Numbered from the stretch's first letter, positions 10,119 to 22,080 are shown. The stretch: 64,000 nucleotides of DNA from Megascapheus bottae (GCA_024803745.1 JANJXV010000037.1:5965001-6029000), one strand, 5' to 3'. Notes: generated by a model from the letters alone, not told the origin. A program made the numbers and translations.

Positions 10119-11777
10119 TGTCTGTTTTTATTGGGTGGGGTATGTTATTCCTTGATTTGACATTTTTCTTGAGTTTCTTGTTCTGCCCATTTGAAAATGG
10201 GAGCAAGATTAATACTAAACACAATTATAATTTTTCAGATATAACCAACCTAGACCTCTGTAGCTCGTGGACAGTAGATGTTCACACTTTTTGATTGGTA
10301 TTATCACTCTTTCTTTTTTTGTACTTACAGACCAGTCTAATATAACCACTGATAACCGATTTATGACCAAAACAATAAGCATCTCAATCCAATCTCTATT
10401 GTATTTAAGCCCTCTGGACCTAGAGTGTAATTGAACACCTAGATATACAGTATTGCTCAACAACCATCAAGTGTAGATCCATGTATTATAAGGGTTGAAG
10501 GATGAATAGAGGACCAGAGATAGAAAAATAGTATGAAAGAGAACAGGGGAGTTATGAGAGGAATAACGTAGGAGGGTAAGATTATTATAGTAATGAAGAA
10601 AAGTTATAGCATAAGGATAACTGACCTAGTTGATAAGCAGGTAGCATATTTGAGTACAAATTGTGGAAAAGATTAGATAAAACTTATGAAAGCAAGAAGG
10701 GTAATAAGAAGAATATATCGAGAAAAGAGGGAGGTAGATATAGGAGATTTCAATGATGAAAAATTTTAAAAAGAAAATAAAAAAGGCAAAGTAAGACAAA
10801 AACAACAAGCACAAAAAACAAAAGAAAAACCATACAGGATGAAAAACAGAGAAACAAAAACAAAAAAGCAAAATAACAACAAAAATAAAAAACAAAATCA
10901 AAAAAAAAGAAAAGAAAAAGGTGGGGGGAGATTCCTCACTATTGTGAGCTCTTACTTAAGAAATTTTAGGGTTGAGACCAGGAGATTAAATAGCAGGTGA
11001 CTGTATCAATATAGATATCGTTTATATTCAGACTGTACCCAGAGCTCTCACTATGTTTCCAGGAACAACCACAGTGACAGAGGGATGCGGGAGAGGAAAG
11101 AGAAAAAAAAAAAGGAAAAAGAAAAAAGAAAAAGGTGTAGGTAGGATGGTAAAGAGAAAATAAGAACACCTAAAAATGCAAATAAAAGAAGGGGTGGAAG
11201 CAAAAAAAAAAAAAAAAAACACAAAGAAAAATAACCAAAAAATTAAAACATAAAAAAAGGGTATTTTTCAGGATTTTTTTTTTTGGGGGGGAGGGCGGTC
11301 AGGGCAGGATTGGAAACTTGTGTCTCCACTAAATTCGGGATCCAAACACCTCAGAAAGTCTTTTTCTCTTGTGATTTGGCTATGAGGTTTTTCCGATCCG
11401 ATTGTTTGTTTGAGAAAAGGAAGCTGAAAGATCCGCTGGCGGGTTTTGTTTACCAGGCTTGTGGCTGGCACAGGGGATGGACTTCAGCAATCCTGGGGCT
11501 GGATTTCTGGCTAAGGGAAGGATGGTGGTGTCAGCAACACCTCTCAGGCTCCAACTGCTTTGGCCAGGTCCTTGCCAGTAGTGGAGATGGTGCTGCTCTC
11601 AGCTTGTGGGGGAGGGGCTCCCTCCGGGGGCTCCCTCCCAATGCTGATCCACAAGTAGAAGTGGAAACTTCTCCTCGGAGGTACTCACAAATTGCTGGAT
11701 TGTCGGGTTCCCTGAAGCTGGCAGGTCCATGCACAGCCGGGTGTCGGCTCTGGGCTTGCGCAGGCTCTGTGTGGCTC
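10119..11777 (-). promoter_or_regulatory. L1 5' UTR / internal promoter region
   Basis: This region lies between the ORF1 start and the 5' TSD. The distal part (about 11285-11777) is clearly GC/CpG-richer than the surrounding DNA, as L1 internal promoters usually are. The proximal part (about 10740-11275) is extremely A-rich on plus, that is pyrimidine-rich on the L1 sense strand. No further promoter motif could be assigned by eye. Confidence 0.55.
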
Positions 11778-11918
11778 TCCCGGAGACTCTTATCTCCAAC
11801 AAGCTACTCAGAAACAGCCACAAGTGGGGCTGAGGCACAAGTGGGAGAGTGCTAGCCATGAAAAATAAAAGCTCAGGAATAGCACCAAGGACTTCAAGCC
11901 CTCAGATTGAGACTAAAT
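11778..11918 (+). mobile_element. Right part of the SINE split by the 7.2 kb L1
   Basis: It starts with the duplicated tcccggagactctt and continues as the linker (atctccaac...). A diverged Geo monomer follows (agccacaagtggggctgaggcacaagtgggagagtgctagcc, ttcaagccctcag). Together with 4487-4578 it makes one SINE. Confidence 0.8.
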
Positions 11919-12015
11919 CAATTAAATAATTAGAAAATAAACAGTCTCATTTGTCATCTTTCTTTCCTAATAAACTTACCCATTACTTTATCTATGATTG
12001 ACAGGCCTGAAAAAC

Positions 12016-12219
12016 TTATTTTTCTTTTTTTTTTGCCAGTCCTGGGGATTGAACTCAGGGGCTGAGTGCTGTCTTTGAGTGTTCACAAGGATAGAGCTCT
12101 ACCATTTGAACTACAGCACCATTTCTGGCCTTTTCTATGTGTGTGGTATCCAGGAACTGAACCTGGATCTTCATGCATGCTAAGAAAGCACTCTACCTCT
12201 ACGCTAAACTCCTGGCCCT
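12016..12219 (-). mobile_element. IDL-Geo SINE, antisense, diverged
   Basis: Poly-T is followed by gccagtcctggggattgaactcag, the Geo core (ctctaccatttgaactacagcacc) and the ID-like end (tgcatgctaagaaagcactctacc...ctcctggccc). Confidence 0.88.
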
Positions 12220-12673
12220 TGCTAGAAAGATTTTGTGATTAGATGCAAGGATTATTATTGATTTGATACCTTGACTTTCCAGTAACAAATTGTGTGTTTG
12301 TTACATAGAATTCTCAGAACCAACATTTTTCCAAATTTTTGAATTTATTTCAGACTTTGAAATATTTGTGTACCCATAAAAATTTATCTTGTGTGTAGGA
12401 CTCAAATCTGAATATAAAATTCATTTGTTTCACAGAAATTGTACAAAAAGCCCAAAGATAAATTTATATCTTATTTGAAAAAATATAGGGAAGAAAGAGA
12501 TTATGACTATAATGGTAGAATGCATTTGTAACCCTCACCAGTACTGTTGAGCCTGATTCAAGATTAAAAACTGGAAACTTAAATCTCCATTTTTGAAAAT
12601 TTTGTAGAAAGAAAATAAGAGAAATAAAAATGCATCAGAATTGATAATGATAGTTGAAGAATATAAAATTGCA
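12220..12673. other. Unassigned AT-rich sequence
   Basis: No gene or repeat is recognised. Confidence 0.5.
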
Positions 12674-12880
12674 AAGCCGCATGCTGTGGCTCATGACTGT
12701 AATCCTAACTCCTCAGGAAGCTGAGATTTGAGGTTCAAGGTTCAAAGCCAGCCTGGACACAAAAGGAACTGAGACTCTTATCTCCAATTAACCTCTAAAA
12801 AATGGGAAGTGGGGCTTATCTCAAAGGTACAGCAGTAGCCTAGAGCTGAAGAGCTCAGGGACCATGCCCAGGCTGAGTTA
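12674..12880 (+). mobile_element. 7SL-Geo SINE
   Basis: The 7SL-like arm (tgtggctcatgactgtaatcc) is followed by the linker gagactcttatctccaattaacc and the Geo monomer (gtagcctagagctgaagagctcaggg). The 3' end is truncated. Confidence 0.85.
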
Positions 12881-12884
12881 ATTC

Positions 12885-13240
12885 TTCTTTGTTAATCCTC
12901 TTATGGTTTATCCCCTGTTGCTACTGGATCTGACTTTGGTAACTGGTATATTGTATATATGTTTATTTGTTTATTTGAATTAAAGAAGGAAAAAGCAGGA
13001 TGATGAGACAAATAACATAGGCAGAATCAATGTAAAAGAGAAATTCACATGAAAATATGTTGGAAGTAAACTTTACAACTTTGGAGTGGGTAGGAGGAAA
13101 GAAAGTGGGACAAAAAATGGGAAGGGGTAAAAATGTTCAAGATAGAATGCTCTCACTATCTTATGAATGTAACTATAACCTCCCTATATATCATTCTGAC
13201 AATAAAATAAAATTTTTGAAAAAGGAAAGAAAAGAAATAA
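12885..13240 (+). mobile_element. Old LINE-like 3' UTR fragment
   Basis: A purine-rich stretch (gggtaggaggaaagaaagtggg, about 13087-13108) is followed by gaatgtaactataacctccc and an aataaaataaaattttt end. The same order and similar words occur at 42060-42235 (gggatgggagggaaaaactgg, ttgtaactataaccactctg). The two are therefore probably copies of one old element, plausibly an older L1 3' UTR. Family assignment is inference. Confidence 0.4.
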
Positions 13241-14035
13241 GCATAAGGAGATAAAGATGTTCTTTTCCTTCAGAAAATATCACAAGTTGTCAATAATGTT
13301 CTGGAAACAGGCTTGACTGTGTTCATCTCTTCCTGCGTCTACACATACTACCAGCATTATGCTGATTATCTTGAAATTATCTGTGGGAAGGTTCCATCAC
13401 AAACATTGGTAAAATAGTGCACATCAGAGCTTTTATTTTCCTCTAGAGAGATGGTTAAATATAAATTTATAGCACTAAATCAACCTTTTGGTCATAAAAT
13501 TTAAAGCTCAGAAGAAAGTGAAGGTTTCTCAGCAGAATATAAATTATGCAAATGACACTATAAAAAATATTTAAAATGAGAGAGAAACTACCAAACTATT
13601 CAGAGGATTGCTTGGGTGATGGTTTGTGGAATCTTATCTCCAAAATAATTAGTGTAAAGCAGTCCTAAGCACATCATGCTGACCTTTCAAATGTAAGCCT
13701 CTATATCAAAAAGAATTAAATTTATCATTGTAAAGCACAACTACCTGTCTAAACTATTGTAATAACTTTTTAGGAAGGGGTAAAAGTGAGGTTGCTGTGA
13801 GAGTCAAGCATTATAAACTCCCGTTTTGACATTTTCCCCAAAATACCTCTTTAAAGGCAAAAAAGATCCTTTGACAAGATAGTTTGGATGAGAAAAAAAT
13901 AAGGTACAACTAAGTTATGGTCTAACAAAATGAATACCATGAAGGTGGAATTTGAATTGTCAGAAGGGATAAGGTTAAAGTGAGGGTGTTAGACAAATGA
14001 AGACAGAAAGAGTGGGTGGGAGAATGAAATTATAA
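13241..14035. other. Unassigned AT-rich sequence
   Basis: No gene is recognised. A purine-rich patch at about 13940-14020 resembles LINE 3' UTR composition but cannot be assigned. Confidence 0.45.
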
Positions 14036-14116
14036 TCATATATATATATATATATCTCCATTTTCAACATGTATATGTACATAGATATAGATAGAAACAT
14101 ATTTCCCATTTATATA
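14036..14116. repeat. AT/TA-rich low-complexity tract
   Basis: Runs of TA dinucleotides (14040-14054) are followed by degenerate TATATA/CATA repeats. Confidence 0.8.
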
Positions 14117-15380
14117 TACATATTCATATATACAAATAAAATCTACAAATAATACCACTGCATGTATTGATAAGCTTTTATATTCCAAGTGTATTAATGT
14201 ATTGTTGCATTTATCTCTATCTTTAGATATGTATTTTGAAAGAGGAATTCTTGGAAGAATACACCTTAACTCAGAGTTGACATGAGGGCCAGTGGTAAAT
14301 GCAGTATTATTTTGTGTAACACAAATAATATGTATATGATTCCACACTATAATTTTTAACATAGAAAATAAATATACTAAGTGTGCTTATGAAATCAATC
14401 AAAAATCAATGAAAAAATAAAAAATATGATATAGAAAGTAATAATAGTTTCATCTTTTGTTTTAATCTGTCTATGTACTTTCTGGAAGGGTAAAAATATA
14501 TTCTTATGTACTTAATTCATACACACACAGAGACTGCTAGGTTTCTGCAGAGACATAATATGTTCTCTGGGTCTCAACTTGAAACGGAGAATACAAATTG
14601 CAGTTTACAAATAAAACATATTCCAACGTTCCCAAGTTTACCGAGTATGTCCCTCTGACATGTGATACATTGTTTTAACTTATTAGCTAAGCTCCACATC
14701 TGACATATCTCCTGCGGGCAGTGATGATAGTCATCTTTAAAGCAAAACTCTGGGTAGAATGAGATAAGGATTAGCTGCCTGTTTATATTTTTTTGTCATT
14801 TCAAGTATTTTCACTCTACTCTGAAATACTTGATAGGAAGGCATCCTTGATTTCCTTCCTATTCAGGCATTAGATAACACTTAGAACCCAGACAAATGTG
14901 TAATTGAATCATGCTGTGTAACAGTGTAAGTGGGATGTGCTCACAGACAGTTAAAGGACACAATCCACACAAATACTGTGTGACACCCCGAAGAGCAGGC
15001 ATGCTTACTTTTGGGTACAACATGGCATCAATCTAATGATTCCCACAACATATAAAACAGAAAACTGAGGAAATTCAGACAATGAGACTAATAAAATCAC
15101 CATGTGTAAACTAGGGTTCTAGAACTGACTTATTAATAGTACCATTATCATTTTTCTCTGAAATCAATGTGACATTGTATACTTACATTTAACTAAATCA
15201 TACCTGTACTCAGAGTCCTTTATCTGTCTGCTATTTTTTTTGCTGGATTTAGTGTATTTCCTTCTACAAGATGCTCAATTCAAAACTTCCATGATTTGAT
15301 CTTTCCCTCATTCTAACTCCATTGTTCTATCTATTTATAAATTATTTTCTTTATCTTCAAAGACATTAGACTCTACCACA
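14117..15380. other. Unassigned sequence
   Basis: No gene or confident repeat. This is AT-rich unique-looking DNA with a short ACACACAC at 14521-14529. Confidence 0.5.
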
Positions 15381-15462
15381 CCTTTTTTTATCATGGGACT
15401 TGAACTCTGGGCCTGGGTGCTACCTCTGACCTCTTCAGTTCAGCTTTTAATACTTAGTTTTG
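15381..15462 (-). mobile_element. Geo right-monomer SINE fragment, antisense
   Basis: The sequence atcatgggacttgaactctgggcctggg...gacctcttcagttcag matches the reversed Geo 3' end and core. No left arm is seen. Confidence 0.6.
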
Positions 15463-16619
15463 CCTAACATATATGTTGTAAGCCTTATTTTACTAGCTGA
15501 AATGTTGGGGTATCTTCTTTATATTCTACTACATTCTACCAATAGTTAAAATGCCATTATTGTGGTGTGTGTGTTACAATAATTTCTTTTGCACTCTTGT
15601 TTCTCCACTACTTAGCAGCTATTCCCTTTGACATCTTCATCAATTCAAAGGATAAGTCAAGGTACCATGGGTATAATATAAATATTTGATAAATGAGTAA
15701 AAGCAATAACTGTTGAAAGATAACTGATTTTATTAGAAGAAAGCTATCATTCATTAGAATGAATTGGAAGCTGGCTTCCAATAAGTGTTACCATGTTTGT
15801 ATGATGGAAATTATATCCTTAGTGTAGAGAGCCATCAGAAAATGGCTTCCTGAGGATTTGTTTGTCATCATAAACAGGGCAGTCTCTTTGGCATAATCAT
15901 ATAGCTAAAAAATATTTTTCTTCTTCAAAAGGTAAAAACCACTCTCATAAGTCCTATAATTTGTCTTTATTATAAAATTATTCTTTAATAATGGGGTATT
16001 CTTTTTTTTAACTTGGATTGACTTGAGATGGAATTTTGTTTTCAATTTAAATGAAGTTAAATTTGATGACAATGTTTGCATGATAAGATAGTGATCCTCG
16101 GTATGAAATATCAATGAATAGAATACATTTAGGGAAACTTCAGGGGTGAAGGTCCAGTATTTGAATCCAGTCCAGAAGTTGAATACTGTCTCACTTGGGA
16201 AAAGAATGTAAACAAGAATACATATAAAGGGATGATAGGTAAAAAGAAACTAAAAATTCATATGATCAGAGGCTTGAAAATATTTCAAGTATTCCAGAAT
16301 GTTCCAAAACAAATGGATTTTCCAAACAATCTCAAACACTCTGAAGCAAAAAACAACCCCAGGAAATGGAAGATCAAAGATAGAATAGAAATGCCTACAA
16401 GCTAAAGCCTTTTGATTTTAGAGGATTAAATTGACTTCAACAAATAAGCATTTGTACAAGATAAGATTGAACTTTTTAATGCACAGTGAAATTTAACAGA
16501 CTCCTTTGCCAAATATATATTAAACTTATTAACTACTGGGATGTGTCAGTCACCAAAGCATAGGCTTTGCCCTTATAGGGGCTGGCACTGTAGAAGAAGG
16601 TAAAATAGTAACAGAACAA
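15463..16619. other. Unassigned AT-rich sequence
   Basis: No gene or confident repeat is recognised. Confidence 0.5.
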
Positions 16620-16800
16620 GCCCACATTGTGGAGTTTAAGAGATATGAATAACACCCAATTATTAGCTTGTGACTTAGTCTTAATTGCTCCAAGTCTTAA
16701 TTTATTTGTCAATGAAAAATAATAATGGCCAATTTCAAAATTGCTGTGAAGCTTGTATATGAAGTTTTCTGTAAATTGGTTGAAATTGTCCAGTTTGGAG
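16620..16800 (+). mobile_element. MIR SINE (ancient)
   Basis: The order of MIR landmarks is preserved: tagcttgtgacttagtc (core), aagtcttaatttatttgtcaatgaaaaataataatgg (tail side), then gctgtgaagcttgtatatgaag. Divergence is high, as expected for MIR. Confidence 0.6.
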
Positions 16801-17045
16801 TAAAACCACAACTACCTTTTTAGCTGAGAAAATCAAGTAATCATCTTCCTAACTTATAGTTTTTTAAGTCCTAGGTCTTAAGTACTAGGCCACAGCAATC
16901 TTAGAAATTTCAAAGATTATTTTCTTCAAATCACTAAAACTTGTTAACTCCTTTCTGAATAAGAAGAGAGAAACAAGGAAATAATCTTTATGGTCCTCTG
17001 AAGAGGCGAATATAAAGAAATGCTATTATTTTATATTTCAAGCAA

Positions 17046-17340
17046 ACTCCACTTCATTTTTAAAATTTTTATTAGCAGTGTAAAAAGGAATTTCAATTCA
17101 ACCTGACATTTTGACCAATGCCATTCTGTTCATTTTTCTCCCCGTATCTCTCATACCCAATCATACCCAAATTTTCTGAACTTTATGTTTGAAAATATAC
17201 ATTGATTTTATAGCTTCATTTTCCCACTCTTCCTCTCTTCATTTCTCTGCCTCTCTTTACCCACAACTTCACTCCCACTGCCATCCCAAGTTCTAACTTG
17301 ATGGTACCCATTTTCTTAGACTGTAAGTTAACTGATGAAA
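17046..17340 (-). mobile_element. Old antisense retroposon fragment (LINE-like 3' UTR)
   Basis: The reversed sequence would end in gctaataaaaattttaaaaatg. On plus it has the C/T-rich block ttcccactcttcctctcttc and cactgccatcccaagttctaactt. Part of it (about 17255-17335) recurs in the same orientation at about 18508-18575. The family is not identified. Confidence 0.35.
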
Positions 17341-17974
17341 AGAGTTATATCACTGGAATCCTCCCTGAATATACTATCATTTACCCAAAAATAAAATGAA
17401 CATTTCCTGAGTGTATGTGTTCTATGCCAGTGGTAGTTACTAACTACCACTGAAGAATAATTTGAAATTATAATGAAATGAAAATAAGCAACAATTTAGG
17501 AATAATTACTGCCAAATAATTTATACAAAAGATACCATAGAAAAGCCTCCAATGCCAAGACTATAATTGGACTCTCCACTTGTTTTGACACAAAAAGAAG
17601 CCCATAATCAATTATTGGCTGTTGCTTTGCCAATAAAACTGACTGTATTCTCAATGATCATGAACTATATTTAGAGAAATTATTAACCACCCAGTAAAAC
17701 TATGTTTATCCCAAGGATTGGCTATCGTTTTTTTTCAGGTTCCCCTAATTAGAATTAACAAAATCAAAATAATTACAAATCATTGCTGAAAAGGATGTGC
17801 ACTGTTATTCTGTGTAAGTTTGTATTTATTTAGATTTGTGTCTAGAGCTCTGAAAATAGCCCTTCTCGATGACAGAGATTCTCATTCACATGCATTTTGT
17901 TCCTTTATCTAGACTCAGTTGATTTGTAAAAGGTTCAGCACCAGTGATTCTAAATATATTCATAAGAGTTATCA
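17341..17974. other. Unassigned AT-rich sequence
   Basis: No gene or repeat is recognised. Confidence 0.5.
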
Positions 17975-18110
17975 AATAGCATGGAAAATGATGGCATTTA
18001 CAATCAGATTTGAGTTCCAGCTTTAGCTAGAAAGATAGTTTCCTTATAACTTAGTTACTTTACTAAAAATGCAACTATCTGACATGGGCTTAAGTGACTA
18101 CAGTGCAGTA
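17975..18110 (+). mobile_element. MIR SINE fragment (ancient)
   Basis: The run catttacaatcagatttgagttccagctttagct...ttccttataacttagttactttac follows the MIR core order: the usual GAGTTC-AATCC-AGCTC block, then ACTTAG-TTACTT. Confidence 0.55.
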
Positions 18111-18439
18111 AATAAATGAGGTCAAATAGATATGATGTGTAATTTGATGTCTTGAATATTCTTGTCATCTTTAAAATGAAGTAATAAAGAATAATTTCTT
18201 TTTTTACCAAGATCATTAAATTTTAATGAAAATTACAGCAGAATAAATGTCGAATAATTTCTTTTTAAATAATATATCTTGTTATTTCTCTCCTTGGTGT
18301 CTAGCTCCTACCATCTGTTAACTCTGATACACCACAGAAGAAATGCAGAGGTATGGAAATCAGAGCTGGGTAAATGAAAAAGGGTACAAAGTTCAATGTC
18401 CCACAGTTAAATATAAGAAGAAGAAGCAATGATTATATG
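18111..18439. other. Unassigned AT-rich sequence
   Basis: No gene or repeat is recognised. Confidence 0.5.
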
Positions 18440-18600
18440 CATTGACTGCTATGATTGCATTCTCCCACCTTTTCTCTGTTGGTTTGTCTGCCCAACTCCC
18501 CTAGAATTCACTTCTTCTGCCACCTCAAGTTCTAGCTTTCTTGTACCTATTTTGTTAGACTGTAATACCTCCTATCCTAGTACTTCTAGCCCATCACTCC
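18440..18600 (-). mobile_element. Second copy of the old retroposon block seen at 17046-17340
   Basis: It shares the C/T-rich lead-in (cattctcccaccttttctctg), then ctgccacctcaagttctagcttt, gtacctattttgttagactgtaa, with the segment near 17219-17335. Assignment is by internal similarity only. Confidence 0.35.
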
Positions 18601-18699
18601 CGTACCACACATCTCTATATGCTTCTTGGCTGGCGTCAGTTCTGAGAGTAGTATTTCCTTGGTTTTAGGAAAACTGTTGAGCATAGAGAAAGAAAGTAG

Positions 18700-18835
18700 A
18701 AATCATAGAAATGTGAAGTCATATTGCCCTGGATTGGATTCAGATCTCACAGTAATTATGCCTATCTCATAGAACTTTCATAAAACTTTGAAATAAATAA
18801 TGCACTATCCTCAGAACATTATCTTCTACATTAAC
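18700..18835 (+). mobile_element. MIR SINE fragment (ancient)
   Basis: The segment ctggattggattcagatctcac, then tatgcctatctcatagaactttcataaaactttgaaataaataatgcac, follows the MIR 3' half (CCTACCTCATAGG...GAGGATTAAATGAG...ATGCA). Confidence 0.55.
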
Positions 18836-18985
18836 AAAACAAAAGTTAGAAAATGTATAATATAAAAATGAAATGGATCCGTGAATCAAAAATAACAATG
18901 AAATTCACTAAAAGCTGTTAAATCATTATAGGTAGTAGCGATGGGGAAAGCAAGAGTGAGGGAAGGAGTCAAGTTGAATAAAAAA

Positions 18986-18989
<4 letters not shown>

Positions 18990-19032
<43 letters not shown>
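18990..19032. repeat. (TG)n microsatellite
   Basis: A nearly pure TG run of about 41 bp. Confidence 0.97.
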
Positions 19033-19036
<4 letters not shown>

Positions 19037-19059
19037 TTACTTATACTAAGAAATAATAG

Positions 19060-19310
19060 AAATGTAAAACAGATCCTGTCTGGGTTGGGGTATTAGTGGG
19101 AACAGGGTGGATGAATTACACAGTGAAAGGGAGTAAGCTGTATGAAATGCTTCATGCATATGTGTGAAAATGTAGCAATAAAGCTTTCTGGTATTGCTCT
19201 GGTGGGAAGGGAGGTAGGGAAAAGTGATGGAGGGATTGAATCTAAGGTATATTATATGTATACATGAGCACTATGAACCGTCCTTGTGGAAAAACAAAAC
19301 AAAACATCTG
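19060..19310 (+). mobile_element. Possible old L1-type 3' UTR fragment
   Basis: The pattern cttcatgcatatgtgtgaaaatg, then caataaag, a G-rich patch (gtgggaagggaggtaggg), then tattatatgtatacatgag and an A-rich end resembles old rodent L1 3' UTR composition. It rests on composition and short words only. Confidence 0.3.
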
Positions 19311-21040
19311 TATAGTGGAATTCTCCTTGGAAAAGTAGCTTGAAAAAGTATTGAATGATTGCTAAATGTTAGCTAATAATGCTAAAGACAATAGTAAGAA
19401 ATTTAGTTTCACTGCCAGATTCAATGAATGGCTGGGGACAAGTACTCCTCTTTGTTTTCCTGAAGTTTCCTTGATGTTGTACTTTCTCCTAGAATTGGAA
19501 TATTATTTGTTACATAGAAAAACACCAGTGTACCATGGTCACTTCTCCCAGCAGTTATAAAAGAAATATTTTCTTGCCTCTTGCTTCAGCTTTCCAAGGT
19601 CTGATGCTTTCTGAAGTTCGGGTATTATTCTCCCCAGGCATACCAACCTACTGGCTACAGCTCTATTTCCAGCCTAGCTCTGCTTCTGAGGCTCCCCCAC
19701 ACCCCTTCGTGCCTCACATTTGAACTGAGACATCCATCGAAACCTCTTCTCAGTGATTGCCACTGATTGTGAAATCTGTTCACTGTTCTGAATAACTTAC
19801 GACCCAGAGTTAAACCTAACCCTGCCAACTTCTTCAGGGAATTCAGAGTTCCATGAGTTTAGTTCTCTCATCTTCAAGGACCATCATAACACAAGGAACT
19901 GAACATGGTGTACACAATTCTGTCATATATTCCACAAGTCTGCGCCTTCCATCTTTTCTACAAGAATGTTCTGACCTGCTATTTTACTTTGTGCAGGTAT
20001 TTCTTTCTTTGCTAAATTTATCTGCGGGATGAGCATTTCACAGAGTGAATTCTTTGTAGAGACAAAAATCATGTTTATATGAGGAATATATATACAGATA
20101 TTGAAAACAACTAGCTCATTTGTACTGTGACTATCACACACACACACACACATGCATACAATATGCTTGCTAAAAGTATTTATTTCAATCTCAAAAAGTT
20201 CCTTGAGTCATTACTGTCTATCTTTTTCACACTTGTTCTTTCTTCACTAATGGCCTAATTTGCATCTGTTGTTCATCCTTGTCAAAGCCTGAACTACACC
20301 GATGCTTCATATACAAGGACATGGTTAGCGACTCTATCCTTTAGTCCATAGACTGATTTAAATTCAAACTTTAAATAACTTGTGACCCCGTGTAAATAGC
20401 ATTTTTTCCTTGATTTTTTTCTTATCTTGGTTTATTCACATGATAAATGGTACTATAATAATACTATCCTCAATAAAAAAATAATACTATCTTATTTGCA
20501 AATATAGGACAGAACACAGAGAATGTGGAGAGTCTACCTTTCTATGTTCTGTTTCTTTGTGTGGTGTGTGAGAATGGAACAATTTCAAGTATACAGTTGC
20601 AATGTGGACAAGCTACCCAACTTTCATCTTACTTTTACTTAAAGCATAAGAAATTTTTAAGGTGCCTCTTAGAGTATTAATTCCCATCATCAGGGAACCT
20701 GGTGAAACTTAGTTTTTAGATCTCATGCCCAAATCCCAGGACTTTTAAATTTCAGGCCCTATAACTCATTCCTATATGTACCTCCCCATCAAAAAAAACA
20801 AAGTACCAACTGGTGATGCAAAGAGAATGAATTATACGTCGAATGGATAAAATGTTCTGTTCATATTTTAACTGTTTCCAGTGATTAGTAAAGACTGCCT
20901 CAGTCAGTAATGTCACTGGCCTATAACATCACCTCATGACTCTCTAGACAAAGTGGGAGAAATAAAGTCCTTGGGAAGTGTATTTGAGTACAGTGAAAAC
21001 CCGTCATCTGTCCTCACTGCTCTCAATGTGGATAGAGTCG
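19311..21040. other. Unassigned sequence
   Basis: No gene is recognised; open frames are short and look random. A short (CA)8 lies at 20135-20152. Confidence 0.5.
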
Positions 21041-22080
21041 ATGTTTTGTGGTATTGTGAGGGACCTTTCCTTGAGACTCTTCTGGGCATTTAGAACAAAA
21101 TCTGTACTTTGCTTCAATTGACTGTGCCATTCATGTTGGCATTTCAAAACCAAACTCGTCTTCAGCAAGAGCTAAACAAAAGTAGGACTTCCTCCTGGTT
21201 GGGTCATTTGACCTTCAGGTTTAGCCACTGGGGTCTGAGGAGAAGTTTTAGATATATCTAAGACTAAGAATAAAATAGCCACTGAATTTAAATCAGTACT
21301 ATTTTGGTGGACCACTATTAAAAATGGATCAATTATATCTATCATAACCAACAGGTTTGTCAATTATACTAGAGAGGCAGGAAAGCAAATTGAAAAACAA
21401 GTAAGTCCCACTAGCAAGATGGCATTAGTAAACCAGATGACTCCTTATGATTCTGACAGGAAAAAGGGTGGGGAGGAAGACACATGTGTCCTGATGTGAA
21501 GAGTGTGAAATCTGTAGCTTTATCCCAAAATTTATATGCAGAGGTAAAAGTCTACCTCACAAACTGGCTATAATTGGGACAATAGCTTTAATTGAGTGTT
21601 TTGGGACTAATTTGTATAGTAAGTAATTCATAGACTCATAAAGTCTGCTTGATCCAAACTCCTGTATCATACTAAATGTTAAATACCATGCTGGTAGAGA
21701 GACAAATTATGTTTATAAAACATTGGAAGAAAAACAATAGGAAAGTGGGTTGCTGAAAGGTTTCTGCTTTGGCCTGGTGGCTTGGCTCTTGTTTTCTGCT
21801 AAGAGAATATCAGCAAGTAAACAAAGTAAACAGAGGTGTAGACAGTCTACCCTGCCAATCATGAGCAGACTGTGAATCTGAGCTCAGCCAAAGGCAACAA
21901 AGGGGCAGGGCCTGTTGCTTTAGGACTGAAAAGAGAGCAGCCTTCTTGATTGCAGAGATTCTGACTAAAGGAGCTAGCTTCTGTGCAGAAGTTAATTTTG
22001 CCTTGTGACACCATTGCATTCTGAACCATTTTTATCATGGGTAAGCAAAGCCATGGCAATTTGAATGAAAATGCAGTAAA
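21041..22080. other. Unassigned, less AT-rich block
   Basis: This block of about 1 kb is more balanced in composition than its surroundings and contains no SINE or L1. The region 21800-22060 has several GC-rich patches (caaaggggcagggcctgttgc). An old LTR or DNA element is possible, but no termini or motifs could be seen. Confidence 0.3.

Larger units (their letters stand above)
4579..11777 (-). mobile_element. Full-length, coding-dead L1 with 5' UTR, ORF1 and ORF2 remnants
   Basis: Reading the minus strand, the element starts near 11777 with a GC-richer 5' UTR. An ORF1 remnant follows (coiled coil, 9699-10118), then ORF2 remnants (endonuclease 8261-8905, reverse transcriptase 6443-7309, C-terminus about 5047-6350). 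It ends with the G-rich 3' UTR (C-rich on plus near 4700) and tail at 4579. A perfect 14 bp TSD, tcccggagactctt, flanks it at 4565-4578 and 11778-11791. An IDL-Geo SINE (6288-6468) is nested within it. Frames are broken in both ORFs, so it cannot encode its own machinery. Confidence 0.93.

Noticed and set aside
11283..11855. 190-codon plus-strand frame in GC-richer sequence
   Set aside because: It lies antisense in the L1 5' UTR and runs into the SINE. Its composition explains the lack of stops.
14036..14060. TATA-rich run as a promoter
   Set aside because: A simple TA repeat with no downstream gene.
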